Positions 24,054 to 34,378 are shown, counted from the first letter of the stretch. The stretch is DNA of 64,000 nt from Geodermatophilus bullaregiensis (GCF_016907675.1 NZ_JAFBCJ010000001.1:3348001-3412000); one strand, 5' to 3'. Made by a program: numbers and translations. The notes: generated by a model not told the origin, from the sequence alone.

Positions 24054-25391
24054 TCACAGCCAGCCCGGGACGACGAAGACCAGCCAGGCCAGGAACGGTC
24101 CGACGGTCACGACGATCCCGGAGTAGGCGAGGATCTGCTTGTAGAAGCGGTCCCGGTCGACGTCCTGCGCGTTGGCCAGCACCAGCGCGCCGTTGGTCGA
24201 GAACGGGCTGACGTCGACGATCGTCGACGCCACGGACAGGGCGACCACCACGCCGACGGCGCTGATGGCCCCCGACTCCAGGAACGGCACCGCCAGCAGG
24301 ATGGCGACGCCGATGATCGCGGTCGAGGAGGCGAAGGCCGACACCACGCCGCCGATGTAGGCCAGCAGCAGCGCGATCACCAGCGGGACGCCGAGGCCGA
24401 TCACCGCGTCGCCGACGTAGTCGATCGTCCCGGCCTCCTGCAGGACGAACACGAAGGTCAGCACGCCGGCGATGAGCAGCACGGTCGACCAGCTGATCTG
24501 GGTGACCGCCCCCTTGTGCTGCTGCGCCGAGAAGAGCGCGAGGACGACCGCGACGGTGATGGCGACGAACCCGATGTCGAGGTCGAAGACGAGCGCGAGG
24601 ACGGCGACGACCACGAGCCCGACCAGCGTGACGACCTGCTCGAGGCGCACCGGCTGGGGGACGTCGGGGTGGACGTGCTCGTCGTCGTCCCCGCCGACCC
24701 CGGGCCCGGGTGCGGCGCCGTGCCCCCGGACGAGGGTGCCGTGCGCGTGCTCGGTGTGGGCCAGGGGTTCGGCCGCCACCTTCCGGCCGAGCAGCCGGCG
24801 GCCGCCGAGGGCGAAGAACAGGACCAGCGCGATGGCCAGGTTGAAGAGCAGGGCACCCAGGAAGACCGCCAGCGGGCTGCTCGGCAGGCCCGACTCCTCG
24901 ACGATCTCGTTGACCGTGACGCCGTAGACGCTGATGGGGGAGAAGCCGCCGCCCTGGGCGCCGTGGATGACCATCATGCCCATCAGCAGCGGGCTGATCC
25001 CGTGCCGCGCGGCGAAGGTGAGCGCGATCGGCGCGATGATCGCCACCGCCGCGGGGGAGAGCGCCCCGATGGCGGTGAGCACCGCGGTGACGAGGAACAT
25101 GATCCAGGGGATGGCGGCCACGTGGCCGCCGACCAGGCGCACGGCCCCGCGCACCAGCAGGTCGACGGTGCCGTTGTTCTGCGCGATGGCGAACAGGTAC
25201 GTGACGCCGATGAGGGTGAGCACCAGTCCGGCCGGGAAACCGGCGAGGATGTCGTCGGTGCTCAGCCCGACCGACAGGGTCCCGACCACGAAGGCGGCGA
25301 CGAAGGCCAGCGCGCCCATGTTGATGGGCAGGAACGTGGCGATCGCGAAGATCGCGACGAGCGCCAGGATGGTGACGATCTCCGGTGACAC
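24054..25391 (-). CDS. SLC13/MatC-like dicarboxylate carrier
   Basis: A 445-residue transporter with about 11-12 membrane helices, of the MatC N-terminal (malonate carrier)/SLC13 type. The N-terminal repeat holds IVTILALVAIFAIATFLPIN and the GMMVIHGAQGGGFSPISVYG re-entrant motif near residue 160. A charged His/Asp-rich cytosolic loop (about 225-255, DDDEHVHPDV) separates it from the second repeat, whose equivalent motif is ASTIVDVSPFSTNGALVLAN near 405. The GTG at 25391 has AAGG 5 bases upstream; a longer frame to 25427 is possible. The downstream CoA-transferase overlaps or abuts it, so the pair is an operon for uptake and activation of a dicarboxylate. Confidence 0.8.
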   Translation of the reverse strand: MSPEIVTILALVAIFAIATFLPINMGALAFVAAFVVGTLSVGLSTDDILAGFPAGLVLTLIGVTYLFAIAQNNGTVDLLVRGAVRLVGGHVAAIPWIMFLVTAVLTAIGALSPAAVAIIAPIALTFAARHGISPLLMGMMVIHGAQGGGFSPISVYGVTVNEIVEESGLPSSPLAVFLGALLFNLAIALVLFFALGGRRLLGRKVAAEPLAHTEHAHGTLVRGHGAAPGPGVGGDDDEHVHPDVPQPVRLEQVVTLVGLVVVAVLALVFDLDIGFVAITVAVVLALFSAQQHKGAVTQISWSTVLLIAGVLTFVFVLQEAGTIDYVGDAVIGLGVPLVIALLLAYIGGVVSAFASSTAIIGVAILLAVPFLESGAISAVGVVVALSVASTIVDVSPFSTNGALVLANAQDVDRDRFYKQILAYSGIVVTVGPFLAWLVFVVPGWL

Positions 25392-25431
25392 GGTGGCCTT
25401 CCTGTCGACGCTGACGGGTCGGCCCACCGTG

Positions 25432-26025
25432 TCACCTACCGGCGGGTAAGGCCCGCCATCCGCCGTCCGGGGTCACGACGGCGGTCACCGGCCGGTCGTG
25501 CGGCAGGGCGGGCAGCCGCTCGACGAGCTCGTCGTCGAAGACCAGCGCCACCACGACGGCGCCCGGGCGGGTGTGCCGCAGCGCCCGGTCGTAGTACCCG
25601 CCGCCCCGCCCCAGGCGGGTGCCGGCCAGGTCGACGGCCACCGCGGGGACGACGATGACCTCCGCCGCCCCCACCGCGGTCGGCCCGAGCCGCGGGCCGA
25701 CCGGCTCGAGCAGCCCGAACCGGCCCGGGGCCAGCCGGCCGGTGTCGACCGCCCAGCCGAGGTCGCGGCCGCTGTCGGGGACGACGGGCAGCAGGACGCG
25801 GGCGCCCAGCTGGGTGAAGGCGGCCGGCAGCCGGCCGGTGCCCGGCTCGGTCTCGTCGGGGACGAACGCGGCCAGCGTGCGCACGCGGGCCAGGTGCCGG
25901 AGCAGGGTGGTGGCCACCGCCGCGGCCGCGGTCGCGCGCTCGGCGGGTGAGCGGTCCCGGCGGCGGGCCAGGAACCGGTCGCGGAGCGCCGCCTTGGCCG
26001 GCTCGCCGTCGTGCGGGGTGGTCAC
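25432..26025 (-). CDS. 5-formyltetrahydrofolate cyclo-ligase
   Basis: A 197-residue enzyme converting 5-formyl-THF to 5,10-methenyl-THF with ATP, salvaging folate. Seen: substrate-binding FVPDETEPGTGRLPAAF near residue 55, VIVVPAVAVDLAGTRLGRGGGYYDRAL near 120-146 (given in parts: VDLAGTRLGRGGGYYDRAL is the ATP/Mg loop) and the C-terminal VALVFDDELVERLP. GTG start at 26025. It is divergent from galU with a 78-bp gap, a pairing conserved across actinobacteria. Confidence 0.92.
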   Translation of the reverse strand: MTTPHDGEPAKAALRDRFLARRRDRSPAERATAAAAVATTLLRHLARVRTLAAFVPDETEPGTGRLPAAFTQLGARVLLPVVPDSGRDLGWAVDTGRLAPGRFGLLEPVGPRLGPTAVGAAEVIVVPAVAVDLAGTRLGRGGGYYDRALRHTRPGAVVVALVFDDELVERLPALPHDRPVTAVVTPDGGWRALPAGR

Positions 26026-26103
26026 CGCACGAGGTTAGTGGCCCCGGGTGTTCCGCAGGACTGGCCGGCGAGCCGCTCCGGGCGGGCTGGTTAGGCTCCC
26101 GGT

Positions 26104-27021
26104 GTGGAGTCCCCGCGCACGCGCCCGGCGCGCAAGGCCGTCATCCCCGTCGCGGGGATGGGCACCCGGTTCCTCCCCGCCACCAAGGCGGTGCCCAAGG
26201 AGCTGCTGCCGGTCGTCGACCGCCCGGCGCTGCAGTACATCGTCGAGGAGGCCGCGCGCGCGGGCCTGCGCGAGGTGCTCATGGTCACCGGCCGCAACAA
26301 GGCCGCGATCGAGGACTTCTTCGACCGCACGCCCGAGCTCGAGACGGCGCTGGAGAAGAAGGGCGACGCCGGCCGGCTGGCCGCCGTCCACGAGTCCACC
26401 GAGGTCGCACAGGTGCACTTCGTGCGGCAGGGCGAGGCCCGCGGCCTGGGCCACGCGGTGCTGCAGGCCGCCGCCTTCGTCGGCGACGAGCCCTTCGCCG
26501 TCCTGCTGGGCGACGACCTCATCGACGCCCGCGACCACCTGCTCGAGCAGATGCTCGCCGTGCAGGCCGAGCACGGCGGCTCGGTGGTCGCGCTGCTCGA
26601 CGTGGGCAAGGAGAACATCGACAAGTACGGCGCGGTCGCCGTCGAGCCGGGCGGGTCCGACGACGTGGTGTCGATCACCGGCCTGGTGGAGAAGCCGCCG
26701 GTCGACGAGGCGCCCAGCAGCCTGGCGATCATCGGTCGCTACGTGCTGGCGCCCGAGGTGTTCGACGTGCTGCGCGGGACCGAGCCCGGCCGCGGCGGAG
26801 AGATCCAGCTGACCGACGCGCTGGCCACGCTGGTCGAGCGCGGGCAGCCGGTGCACGGCGTCGTCTTCGGCGGCCGCCGCTACGACACCGGCGACAAGCT
26901 CGACTACCTCAAGGCCGTCATCCGGCTGGCCTCCGAGCGCGAGGACCTCGGCCCGGCGCTGCGCTCGTGGCTGACCGAGTTCGTGGCCGACCTGCCGGCC
27001 GAGGGCGCGTCGCAGGCCTGA
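26104..27021 (+). CDS. galU: UTP-glucose-1-phosphate uridylyltransferase
   Basis: A 305-residue nucleotidyltransferase making UDP-glucose from UTP and glucose-1-phosphate for trehalose, glycolipid and cell-surface glycan synthesis. Seen: N-terminal VIPVAGMGTRFLPATKAVPK (nucleotide loop, about residues 15-34), ELLPVVDRPALQYIVEEA, FAVLLGDDLID (metal Asp near 140), GLVEKPPVDEAPSSLAIIGR and GGEIQLTDAL. Length is typical. GTG start at 26104. The downstream glp gene starts 31 bp later; galU-glp is a conserved actinobacterial pair. Confidence 0.95.
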   Translation: MESPRTRPARKAVIPVAGMGTRFLPATKAVPKELLPVVDRPALQYIVEEAARAGLREVLMVTGRNKAAIEDFFDRTPELETALEKKGDAGRLAAVHESTEVAQVHFVRQGEARGLGHAVLQAAAFVGDEPFAVLLGDDLIDARDHLLEQMLAVQAEHGGSVVALLDVGKENIDKYGAVAVEPGGSDDVVSITGLVEKPPVDEAPSSLAIIGRYVLAPEVFDVLRGTEPGRGGEIQLTDALATLVERGQPVHGVVFGGRRYDTGDKLDYLKAVIRLASEREDLGPALRSWLTEFVADLPAEGASQA

Positions 27022-27052
27022 CCCGGCCCCCGCAGGGGGGACGATCTCGGGG

Positions 27053-28453
27053 ATGACCGAGCACAGCACGGGGCGGGCGCGGGTGGCGGCCCGCGACACG
27101 ACGGCGCTCGACCTGCGCAGCGGCGCCACCGTCGACCCCCCGGCGTCGCCGGCGCCGACCGTGCACGCGACGGCGCAGATCGACCCCGGGCAGGTGCCAC
27201 CGCCGCGCCCGGCCGCGCCCGAGACGCCGGTGCTGCGCACCGTGGAGACCCACCTCGAGGAGATCCTCACCGCCGTCCCGCAGCCGGAGCCGATCGAGCT
27301 CGCCGTCCTCGACGCCCAGGGCCTGCTCTGCGCCGAGGAGGTGGTCAGCGCCCGCGCGCTGCCCGCCTTCGACCAGGCCGCGCTCGACGGCTACGCCGTC
27401 CGCGCCGAGGACGTCGCCGGTGCCGCGCCGGACGCGCCGGTCGAGCTGGCCGTCGTCGGGGAGACCGTCGCCGGCGCCGCCGGCCCGAGCGCGCTGACCC
27501 CCGGCCAGGCGCACAAGGTGACCGCCGGGGCCATGTTGCCCACCGGCGCCGACGTCGTCGTCCCGGCCGTGTGGACCGACGGTGGCGTGGTGCGGGTGCA
27601 GGTGCACGCCGCCCCGGAGGCCGGCGGCTACGTCCGCCGCACCGGCGACGACGTCTCGCCCGGCACCGCCGCCGTGCACGTCGGGACGCCGATCGGCCCC
27701 GCGCAGATCAGCCTGCTGGCCGCCGTGGGCCGCGACCGGGTGCAGGTGCGGCCCCGGCCGCGGGTCGCCGTCCTGTCCGCCGGCAGCGAGCTGGTCGACA
27801 TCACCGCCACCCCGACGCCGGGCCAGGTGGTCGACGTCAACACCTACGCGCTGGCCGCCGCCGCCCGCGACGCCGGCGCCTCGGCCTACCGCTGGGGGAT
27901 CCTGCCCACCGAGCGGCGCCGGCTCACCGAGGTGCTGGAGAGCCAGCTCCTGCGCAGCGACCTGGTGCTCATCGCCGGCACGCACACCACGGAGGGCGAC
28001 CTCGTGCAGGAGGTGCTCGCCGAGCTCGGGCCCATGCGCTTCCGCCAGGTGACGATGCACCCCGGCGCGGTGCAGGGCTTCGGCCGGCTGGGCCGCGACG
28101 GGGTGCCGGTGATCTGCGTGCCGGGCGAGCCGGTGGCCGCCCTGGTGTCCTTCGAGGTCTTCGTCCGCCCGGCGATCCGCTCGATGCTGGGCAAGCGGCA
28201 GCTGTTCCGCCGCACGGTGCAGGCCATCACCGCCGAGCGGCTGGTCTCGCCGCTGGGCTACCGGCAGTACCTGCACGGGCAGGTCATGCGCCACCCCGAC
28301 GGCGGCTACGTCGTCGAGCCGCTCGGCGACGGCGACGAGGCGATGCTCGCCCGCATGGCGCGGGCCAACTGCCTGATCGTGGTCGACGAGGACGTCACCG
28401 AGGTCGCCGAGGGCGGGTTGGTGACGGTCATGCCGCTGCTGCTGGGCGGCTGA
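27053..28453 (+). CDS. glp: Gephyrin-like molybdotransferase Glp (MoeA homologue)
   Basis: A 466-residue MoeA/gephyrin-type protein. The first 75 residues are an unconserved extension; then HLEEILTAVPQPEPIEL and PAFDQAALDGYAVRAEDV (domain I/III), AHKVTAGAMLPTGADVVVP, the MogA-like domain RPRVAVLSAGSELVD and ADLVLIAGTHTT-like region, and VPVICVPGEPVAALVSFEVF with the C-terminal domain IV. MoeA proteins insert molybdate into molybdopterin. The copy encoded between galU and a GNAT-glpR pair is, in Corynebacterium glutamicum, Glp, which binds FtsZ and the membrane receptor GlpR at the divisome. The same gene order here supports that role. The downstream GNAT gene begins 1 base after the stop. Confidence 0.88.
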   Translation: MTEHSTGRARVAARDTTALDLRSGATVDPPASPAPTVHATAQIDPGQVPPPRPAAPETPVLRTVETHLEEILTAVPQPEPIELAVLDAQGLLCAEEVVSARALPAFDQAALDGYAVRAEDVAGAAPDAPVELAVVGETVAGAAGPSALTPGQAHKVTAGAMLPTGADVVVPAVWTDGGVVRVQVHAAPEAGGYVRRTGDDVSPGTAAVHVGTPIGPAQISLLAAVGRDRVQVRPRPRVAVLSAGSELVDITATPTPGQVVDVNTYALAAAARDAGASAYRWGILPTERRRLTEVLESQLLRSDLVLIAGTHTTEGDLVQEVLAELGPMRFRQVTMHPGAVQGFGRLGRDGVPVICVPGEPVAALVSFEVFVRPAIRSMLGKRQLFRRTVQAITAERLVSPLGYRQYLHGQVMRHPDGGYVVEPLGDGDEAMLARMARANCLIVVDEDVTEVAEGGLVTVMPLLLGG

Positions 28454-28454
28454 G

Positions 28455-29078
28455 CTGGACCTCGACCCGCTGCAGCACCCCGGCTGGCCGGCGACCCTGG
28501 CGTACGGGCCGGTCCGGCTGCACCCGCTGCGCCGGGGTGACGCCGCCGAGTGGAGCCGGCTGCGGCTGGCCAACGAGTCGTGGCTGCGGCCGTGGGAGCC
28601 CACGGCCGGCGTCGCCTGGTCGGTGCGGCACACACCGGCGGCCTACCGCGCGATGCGCCGGTCGCTGCTGCGGCGGGCGCGGGCCGGCACGTCGATGCCC
28701 TTCGCCGTCCGGGTCGAGGGGCGGCTGGCCGGGCAGGTGACCGTGGACAACGTCGTGCGGGGCGCCCTGCGGTCGGGGTCGCTGGGCTACTGGGTCGACC
28801 GGGCGGTGGCCGGCCGGGGGATGGCCTCGCTGGCCGTGGCGCTGGTGTGCGACCACGTGTTCGGCCCCGTCGGGCTGCACCGGCTGCAGGCCGACATCCG
28901 CCCGGAGAACCTGCCCAGCCAGCGGCTGGTCGAGCGGCTCGGGTTCCGGCGCGAGGGGCTGCTGCGGCGCTACCTCGACATCGACGGCGACTGGCGCGAC
29001 CACCTGTCCTACGCCCTGCTGGCCGAGGACCTCCCCGGCGGCGTGCTGCGCCACTGGCTGTCCCGCGCCCCGCGCTGA
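28455..29078 (+). CDS. GNAT N-acetyltransferase (RimJ-like), apparent CTG start
   Basis: A 207-residue GNAT-fold acetyltransferase of the RimJ/RimL type, which acetylates N-termini or small amines. Seen: YGPVRLHPLRRGDAAEWSRL (about 18-37), the acetyl-CoA loop VDRAVAGRGMASLAVALV near 115 and HRLQADIRPENLPSQRLVERLGF near 140-162 in its two parts. The conserved N-terminal part begins at LDLDPLQHPGW, but no ATG, GTG or TTG exists upstream in this frame before a stop at 28422. The first such codon is the GTG at 28623, which would delete the first fold elements. CTG at 28455, one base after the glp stop, is therefore the probable start. It sits inside the galU-glp-GNAT-glpR unit. Confidence 0.8.
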   Translation: MDLDPLQHPGWPATLAYGPVRLHPLRRGDAAEWSRLRLANESWLRPWEPTAGVAWSVRHTPAAYRAMRRSLLRRARAGTSMPFAVRVEGRLAGQVTVDNVVRGALRSGSLGYWVDRAVAGRGMASLAVALVCDHVFGPVGLHRLQADIRPENLPSQRLVERLGFRREGLLRRYLDIDGDWRDHLSYALLAEDLPGGVLRHWLSRAPR

Positions 29079-29256
29079 GGCCCCGCGGTAGCACGCTGAC
29101 CGTGGGTGCTCGACCGACTCCGTGTCGACACGCCGCCGCGGTCGCCACTCCCGTCACACAACACTCCGGCGACACGCCCGCGCGCCTCCCTCTCCCGGGG
29201 GAGCGACCTGCATAACCTGCCGCGGCAAGTGACTCGTGTGACGGGTGGTGTTCTCG

Positions 29257-29997
29257 ATGGGGTCAGGCGTGCTGCTCGCCGCTCTGGTCGTGCTGTGGTT
29301 CGTGGTGCTGGTGCCCATGGTGGTGACCCGTGACACCTCCTCGACCCGTGCCGGGGTCGGTCAGGGCCGGACGCTGCAGCGCCGGCGGGCCGGTGACCCG
29401 GTCCGCTCCGCGGCGACCGAGCGGGTGTCGGTGGACCGCGACACGCTGCGCCGGACCGGTGAGCTGCGGGTCGACGTGCACGCCGTCCGCCGCCGCACGC
29501 TGGCCGGGCTGCTGGCGCTGACGGTGCTCGCGCTGGTCGGCGCGCTGGCCGTGTCGCCGTGGCTGTGGCTGCTGCAGGGGCTGCTCGACGTCGCACTGGT
29601 CGGCTACCTCGCGGTGCTGCGGGCCGCCGCGCGCCGCGAGCAGATGGCCGCCCGCCGCGCCGCCCGTGCCGCGGCCCGCGTGCGCCCGGCGGCCGCCCGC
29701 CCCGAGCCCGCGCCGCGGCCCGCCCCGGTCGCCGAGCCGGTCCGGTTCGCCGAGCCGGCCCGGGTCGCCGAGCCGGCCCCGGCCGTGGCCGAGGAGGAGC
29801 CGGGCCACTCGACGGTCGGCCTGCCGCACCCGAGCCTGCCGCTGGCGCCCGTGCACCCGCTGCGCCCGGGCCGCGTGGTGGCCGCCCGCACGCCGACGCC
29901 GGCCGGCTGGCAGGACAGCGCCGTCGTGGGCCTGGACGACGACGACATCGGCTTCGCCGACGTCGACCTCTACCAGCCGCGCGTGGTCAACGGCTGA
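29257..29997 (+). CDS. glpR: Divisome membrane protein GlpR/SepX
   Basis: A 246-residue membrane protein. Residues 3-24 (GVLLAALVVLWFVVLVPMVV) form the first helix, a basic cytosolic region follows (29-80), and two helices near 82-118 are followed by a long Pro/Ala/Arg-rich cytosolic tail. That tail contains repeated FAEPARVAEPAPAV units and an acidic end VVGLDDDDIGFADVDLYQPR. This is the layout of Streptomyces SepX and corynebacterial GlpR, a membrane receptor that ties Glp and FtsZ to the division site. ATG at 29257 is preferred over GTG at 29245 because relatives begin at the same distance before the helix. It has its own upstream region of 178 bp and is the last gene of the galU-glp-GNAT-glpR block. 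Confidence 0.85.
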   Translation: MGSGVLLAALVVLWFVVLVPMVVTRDTSSTRAGVGQGRTLQRRRAGDPVRSAATERVSVDRDTLRRTGELRVDVHAVRRRTLAGLLALTVLALVGALAVSPWLWLLQGLLDVALVGYLAVLRAAARREQMAARRAARAAARVRPAAARPEPAPRPAPVAEPVRFAEPARVAEPAPAVAEEEPGHSTVGLPHPSLPLAPVHPLRPGRVVAARTPTPAGWQDSAVVGLDDDDIGFADVDLYQPRVVNG

Positions 29998-30069
29998 GTC
30001 GTTCCCGTCCCGGGTGCCGCCCCCGCCGGCGGCACCCGGCACGGCGGGCGGTATCGTCGTCGTCCGTCA

Positions 30070-30143
30070 GGGGCTGTGGCGCAGACCGGTAGCGCACCTC
30101 GTTCGCATCGAGGGGGTCAGGGGTTCAAATCCCCTCAGCTCCA
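30070..30143 (+). tRNA. tRNA-Ala (anticodon CGC)
   Basis: A cloverleaf forms from acceptor GGGGCTG/CAGCTCC, D-arm GCGC/GCGC, anticodon stem CCTCG/CGAGG with loop TTCGCAT giving anticodon CGC, and T-arm AGGGG/CCCCT with TTCAAAT loop; the discriminator is A. CCA is not encoded. It reads GCG codons. It is followed by a strong terminator. Confidence 0.95.
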
Positions 30144-30154
30144 CCCCGCTTCCC

Positions 30155-30186
30155 GTCAGGCCGGGCCCTCCGGGGCCCGGCCTGAC
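30155..30186 (+). terminator. Strong hairpin terminator after tRNA-Ala
   Basis: GTCAGGCCGGGCCC (30155-30168) and GGGCCCGGCCTGAC (30173-30186) form a perfect 14-bp stem with a TCCG tetraloop. There is no T-run, as is usual in high-GC actinobacteria. It insulates the tRNA from the surface-protein locus downstream. Confidence 0.85.
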
Positions 30187-30228
30187 GTGTCTCCGGCGCC
30201 GTCCGCACCGGCCCCGTCCCCCCTCGAC

Positions 30229-30244
30229 TCACCCGGTCGGGTGA
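30229..30244. promoter_or_regulatory. Perfect palindrome TCACCCG-N2-CGGGTGA upstream of the surface-protein locus
   Basis: A 16-bp perfect inverted repeat about 98 bp before the first gene of the locus, in the only sizable non-coding interval of this region. Similar palindromes (CACCCC-AC-CGGGTG at 57937 and CACCCG-CC-CGGGTG at 60837) precede two other envelope transcription units. It is a candidate operator; the binding protein is unknown. Confidence 0.45.
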
Positions 30245-30341
30245 CCCCTCCGCCGCCGCGCTCATGGCCCGCGCCGGGACGCCCGATGCCTGCTGTGACC
30301 AGCACGCAGAGCCCCTGCGTCACCTCACGAAAGGAGGCATC

Positions 30342-30995
30342 GTGCGCGCCTCCCTGCGCCGCGGTCGCCGATCCGTGCTGGCCGGTGCGGTCCCCGTGGG
30401 CCTGGTGCTGAGCGTGGCGCTCACCTGGAGCTCGACCCACGCGGCCTTCTCGGCCAGTACGGCCAACCCGGGCAACTCCTGGCAGACCGGCAGCGTCGCG
30501 CTGGCCGACAACGACAGCAACACGGCCCTGTTCCAGAGCGCCGTCGAGACCGGCCTCGTCCCCGGTGCCACCAAGTCCCGCTGCATCCGCCTCGACTACA
30601 CCGGCGACGTCCCCGCCGACATCCGGATGTACGTCGGCACGCCGGCCGGCGGCGGCGCCACCCTGGACAGCTACCTCGTGATGAGCGTGGAGCGTGGGCA
30701 GAACGTGACCGGGACGACCATGGTGGCGCCCGACTGCACCGCCGGGTTCACCCAGAACGCCACCCGGACCTTCCTGTTCAACACCCGCCAGGCCAACGAC
30801 CCCCTTGCCGACCAGGCGGCCACGCTCACCGCGCTGCGCACCCGCGCCGACTACACCACCGGGCTGTCGCTGGGCACCCCGGTCGCCCCGGGAACGTCGC
30901 TGACCCTGCGCATCTCCTACCTGGTCAAGGACGACAACAACGCGCAGCGGTCCCGCTCCGACGCCACCATCACGTGGGAGGCGCGCAACACGTGA
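30342..30995 (+). CDS. Secreted TasA/SipW-type surface protein
   Basis: A 217-residue exported protein. Residues 12-31 form a signal helix followed by THAAFSASTANPGNSWQTG (32-50), the pattern seen after the cleavage site of SipW-dependent signal peptides in TasA/camelysin-like proteins. The mature part opens with SVALADNDSNTALF and continues as beta-rich sequence with GLVPGATKSRCIRLDYTG and two Cys (Cys83 and one in the PDCTAGF loop) that could form a disulfide. It ends in ISYLVKDDNNAQ. GTG at 30342 has a perfect AAAGGAGG 5 bases upstream, indicating high expression. Its stop overlaps the signal peptidase start (GTGA). By analogy to TasA it may form fibres or a matrix; that is inference. Confidence 0.75.
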   Translation: MRASLRRGRRSVLAGAVPVGLVLSVALTWSSTHAAFSASTANPGNSWQTGSVALADNDSNTALFQSAVETGLVPGATKSRCIRLDYTGDVPADIRMYVGTPAGGGATLDSYLVMSVERGQNVTGTTMVAPDCTAGFTQNATRTFLFNTRQANDPLADQAATLTALRTRADYTTGLSLGTPVAPGTSLTLRISYLVKDDNNAQRSRSDATITWEARNT

Positions 30996-31597
30996 CCACG
31001 CCTCCCGCTCCCTCGTGGCCGGCCCGGGCCGCGGCCACCGGCCGGATCGCCGTCGCGGTCGTCCTGGTGGCCGTCGCCGGGCTCGGTGTCCTGGCCCTGG
31101 TGCCTCGGCTCGTCGGCTTCGAGGGCCACGTGGTGGTCTCCGGCTCGATGGCGCCGCAGCTCGCCGAGGGCGACGTGGTGCTGACCCGGCCGGTCGCCGT
31201 GCCGGACCTCGAGTCGGGTCAGATCCTGCTGTTCCCCGACCCCTCGAGCGCCGAGCGGCTCGTGGTGCACCGGCTGGTGTCCTTCGACGAGCAGGGCGCC
31301 CTGGTCACCCGGGGGGACGCCAACCAGAGCAACGACACCACGCACGTGCCGGCGGCCAGCGTCATCGGCCAGGTGCAGCTGCGGGTGCCCTACATCGGCC
31401 TCCCCGCGTACTGGCGGGCCGAGGGCCGATGGGGCCCGATCGGCGCGACCGCCGTCCTGCTCGCCGCGGCCGCCGTCGTCGTCGCCGGCCGGTCCGGCGG
31501 CGGCCGGGGCCGCACCACTGCCGACCGCGTCCCCGCACCGCGGGGCCGCACCACCGCCGACCGGCTCGGCGCCCCGGCCGTGGGCACCGCCGTCTGA
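30992..31597 (+). CDS. ER-type (SipW-like) signal peptidase I
   Basis: A 201-residue membrane signal peptidase of the Ser/His type found in archaea, eukaryotes and SipW, not the usual Ser/Lys bacterial type. Seen: a helix at about 18-40, catalytic VVSGSMAPQL with Ser52, and VVHRLVSF with His93 in place of the general-base Lys. GDANQSNDTTHVPAASVIGQ follows with Asp109 and Asp116, then a second helix near 148-165 and a short basic tail with duplicated RGRTTADR. Translation is coupled to the preceding surface protein. It presumably cleaves the atypical signal peptides of the proteins encoded on both sides, as SipW does for TasA. The dedicated pairing strongly supports this. Confidence 0.88.
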   Translation: MTTPPAPSWPARAAATGRIAVAVVLVAVAGLGVLALVPRLVGFEGHVVVSGSMAPQLAEGDVVLTRPVAVPDLESGQILLFPDPSSAERLVVHRLVSFDEQGALVTRGDANQSNDTTHVPAASVIGQVQLRVPYIGLPAYWRAEGRWGPIGATAVLLAAAAVVVAGRSGGGRGRTTADRVPAPRGRTTADRLGAPAVGTAV

Positions 31598-31679
31598 TCC
31601 GTCGCCCGCCCCGCTCAACAACCGCGCCGCGGAGCCGATGACACCAGGAGGCCGGTACCGCGCCGGGGAGGAGGACAGC

Positions 31680-32725
31680 GTGCTCCGAGCACCGCAGACC
31701 GCTCCCCGGCGTGCCGCCGGCGGCGGCCGCGCCGCCGCCTGGCTGGTCGGCGCCGCCCTGTTCGCCGCCCTCGCCGCCCAGGGGTTGCCGGTCGGCACCA
31801 CCCCCGCGGCCGCCGGCACCACCGCGGTCAGCCTGGTCGACGACCGCGGCGGCGCCGCGCTGTTCCGCTCCACCGGCCTGACCCCCGGGCGCACCGAGAG
31901 CGCCTGCGTCGCGCTCGCGGTCACCGGGTCGGCCGAGTCGCTCGGCGAGGTCGAGCTCAGTGCCACGGGGACCGGCGGCGACCTGGCCCCCTACCTCCAG
32001 GTCGGCATCGAGGCCGGCACGCTCGCCGACCCGGCCCGGTGCGCCACCTTCTCCGGCGTGCCGGTCTGGAGAGGGACGCTCGCCCAGCTGCCCACCGACG
32101 CCATCGCCGGCATCCCGACGGGCTGGCGGCCGGAGGTGGCGTCCCGGGCGGTCTTCCGGCTGACCGTCTCCGTCCCCGATGACCCCACGGCACAGGGTCG
32201 CCGCGCCGCGGCCACGTTCGTCTGGGCGCTCGACGTCGAGCCCCACCCACCGGCCCCCGAGCCCACGCCGGAGCCCACGCCGTCCGCCGTCCCGGCCCGC
32301 ACGCCGGTGCCGCAACCGGAACCCACGCCCACGCCCACGCCCACGCCGGAGCCGACGCCGGAGGTGGTCCCGGCGCCCACGCCGGAGCCGATCCCCACCC
32401 CGGAGGCCCCGAGCCCGACGCCACCGCCGTCGGACGACCCGCCGCGGACCGGCGACGTCGTCCAGGCCGAGCCGCTGGAGGCCCCGCCGGCGACGGTCGC
32501 CGAGGCGGTCGCCGAGGCGGTCGCGGAGGTGGCCGCCGCGGTCGGGGAGACGGCGGTCGCCGTCGCCCAGGACGGGCAGTTCCCCCTCGCGCTGGTGGGC
32601 GGGGTGGTCGGCTTCCTCTTCGTCCAGGGCCGGCTCGACCGGCGGGACCCCAAGCTGGCGCTGGCCCGGGTCAGCTCCGACGTGCACGAATTCCAGGACT
32701 TCCCCCGAACGCCGAGGACCACGAC

Positions 32726-32729
<4 letters not shown>
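31680..32729 (+). CDS. TasA-like surface protein with Pro-rich stalk and C-terminal anchor
   Basis: A 349-residue exported protein paralogous to the 30342 product. It has a signal helix (19-35), then SLVDDRGGAALFRSTGLTPG and RTESACVALAVTG, which align with ADNDSNTALF...GLVPG...SRCIRLDYTG of the first protein. A beta-rich domain to residue 187 follows. Residues 188-256 are a PEPTP-type stalk. A single transmembrane helix (FPLALVGGVVGFLFVQ, 301-316) and a charged cytosolic tail of about 33 residues end the protein. It is thus a membrane-anchored surface protein that spans the envelope. The GTG at 31680 has GGGGAGGAGG just upstream; an ATG at 31638 is an alternative. Its stop overlaps the diguanylate cyclase start (ATGA). 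Confidence 0.7.
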
Positions 32730-34378
<1,649 letters not shown>

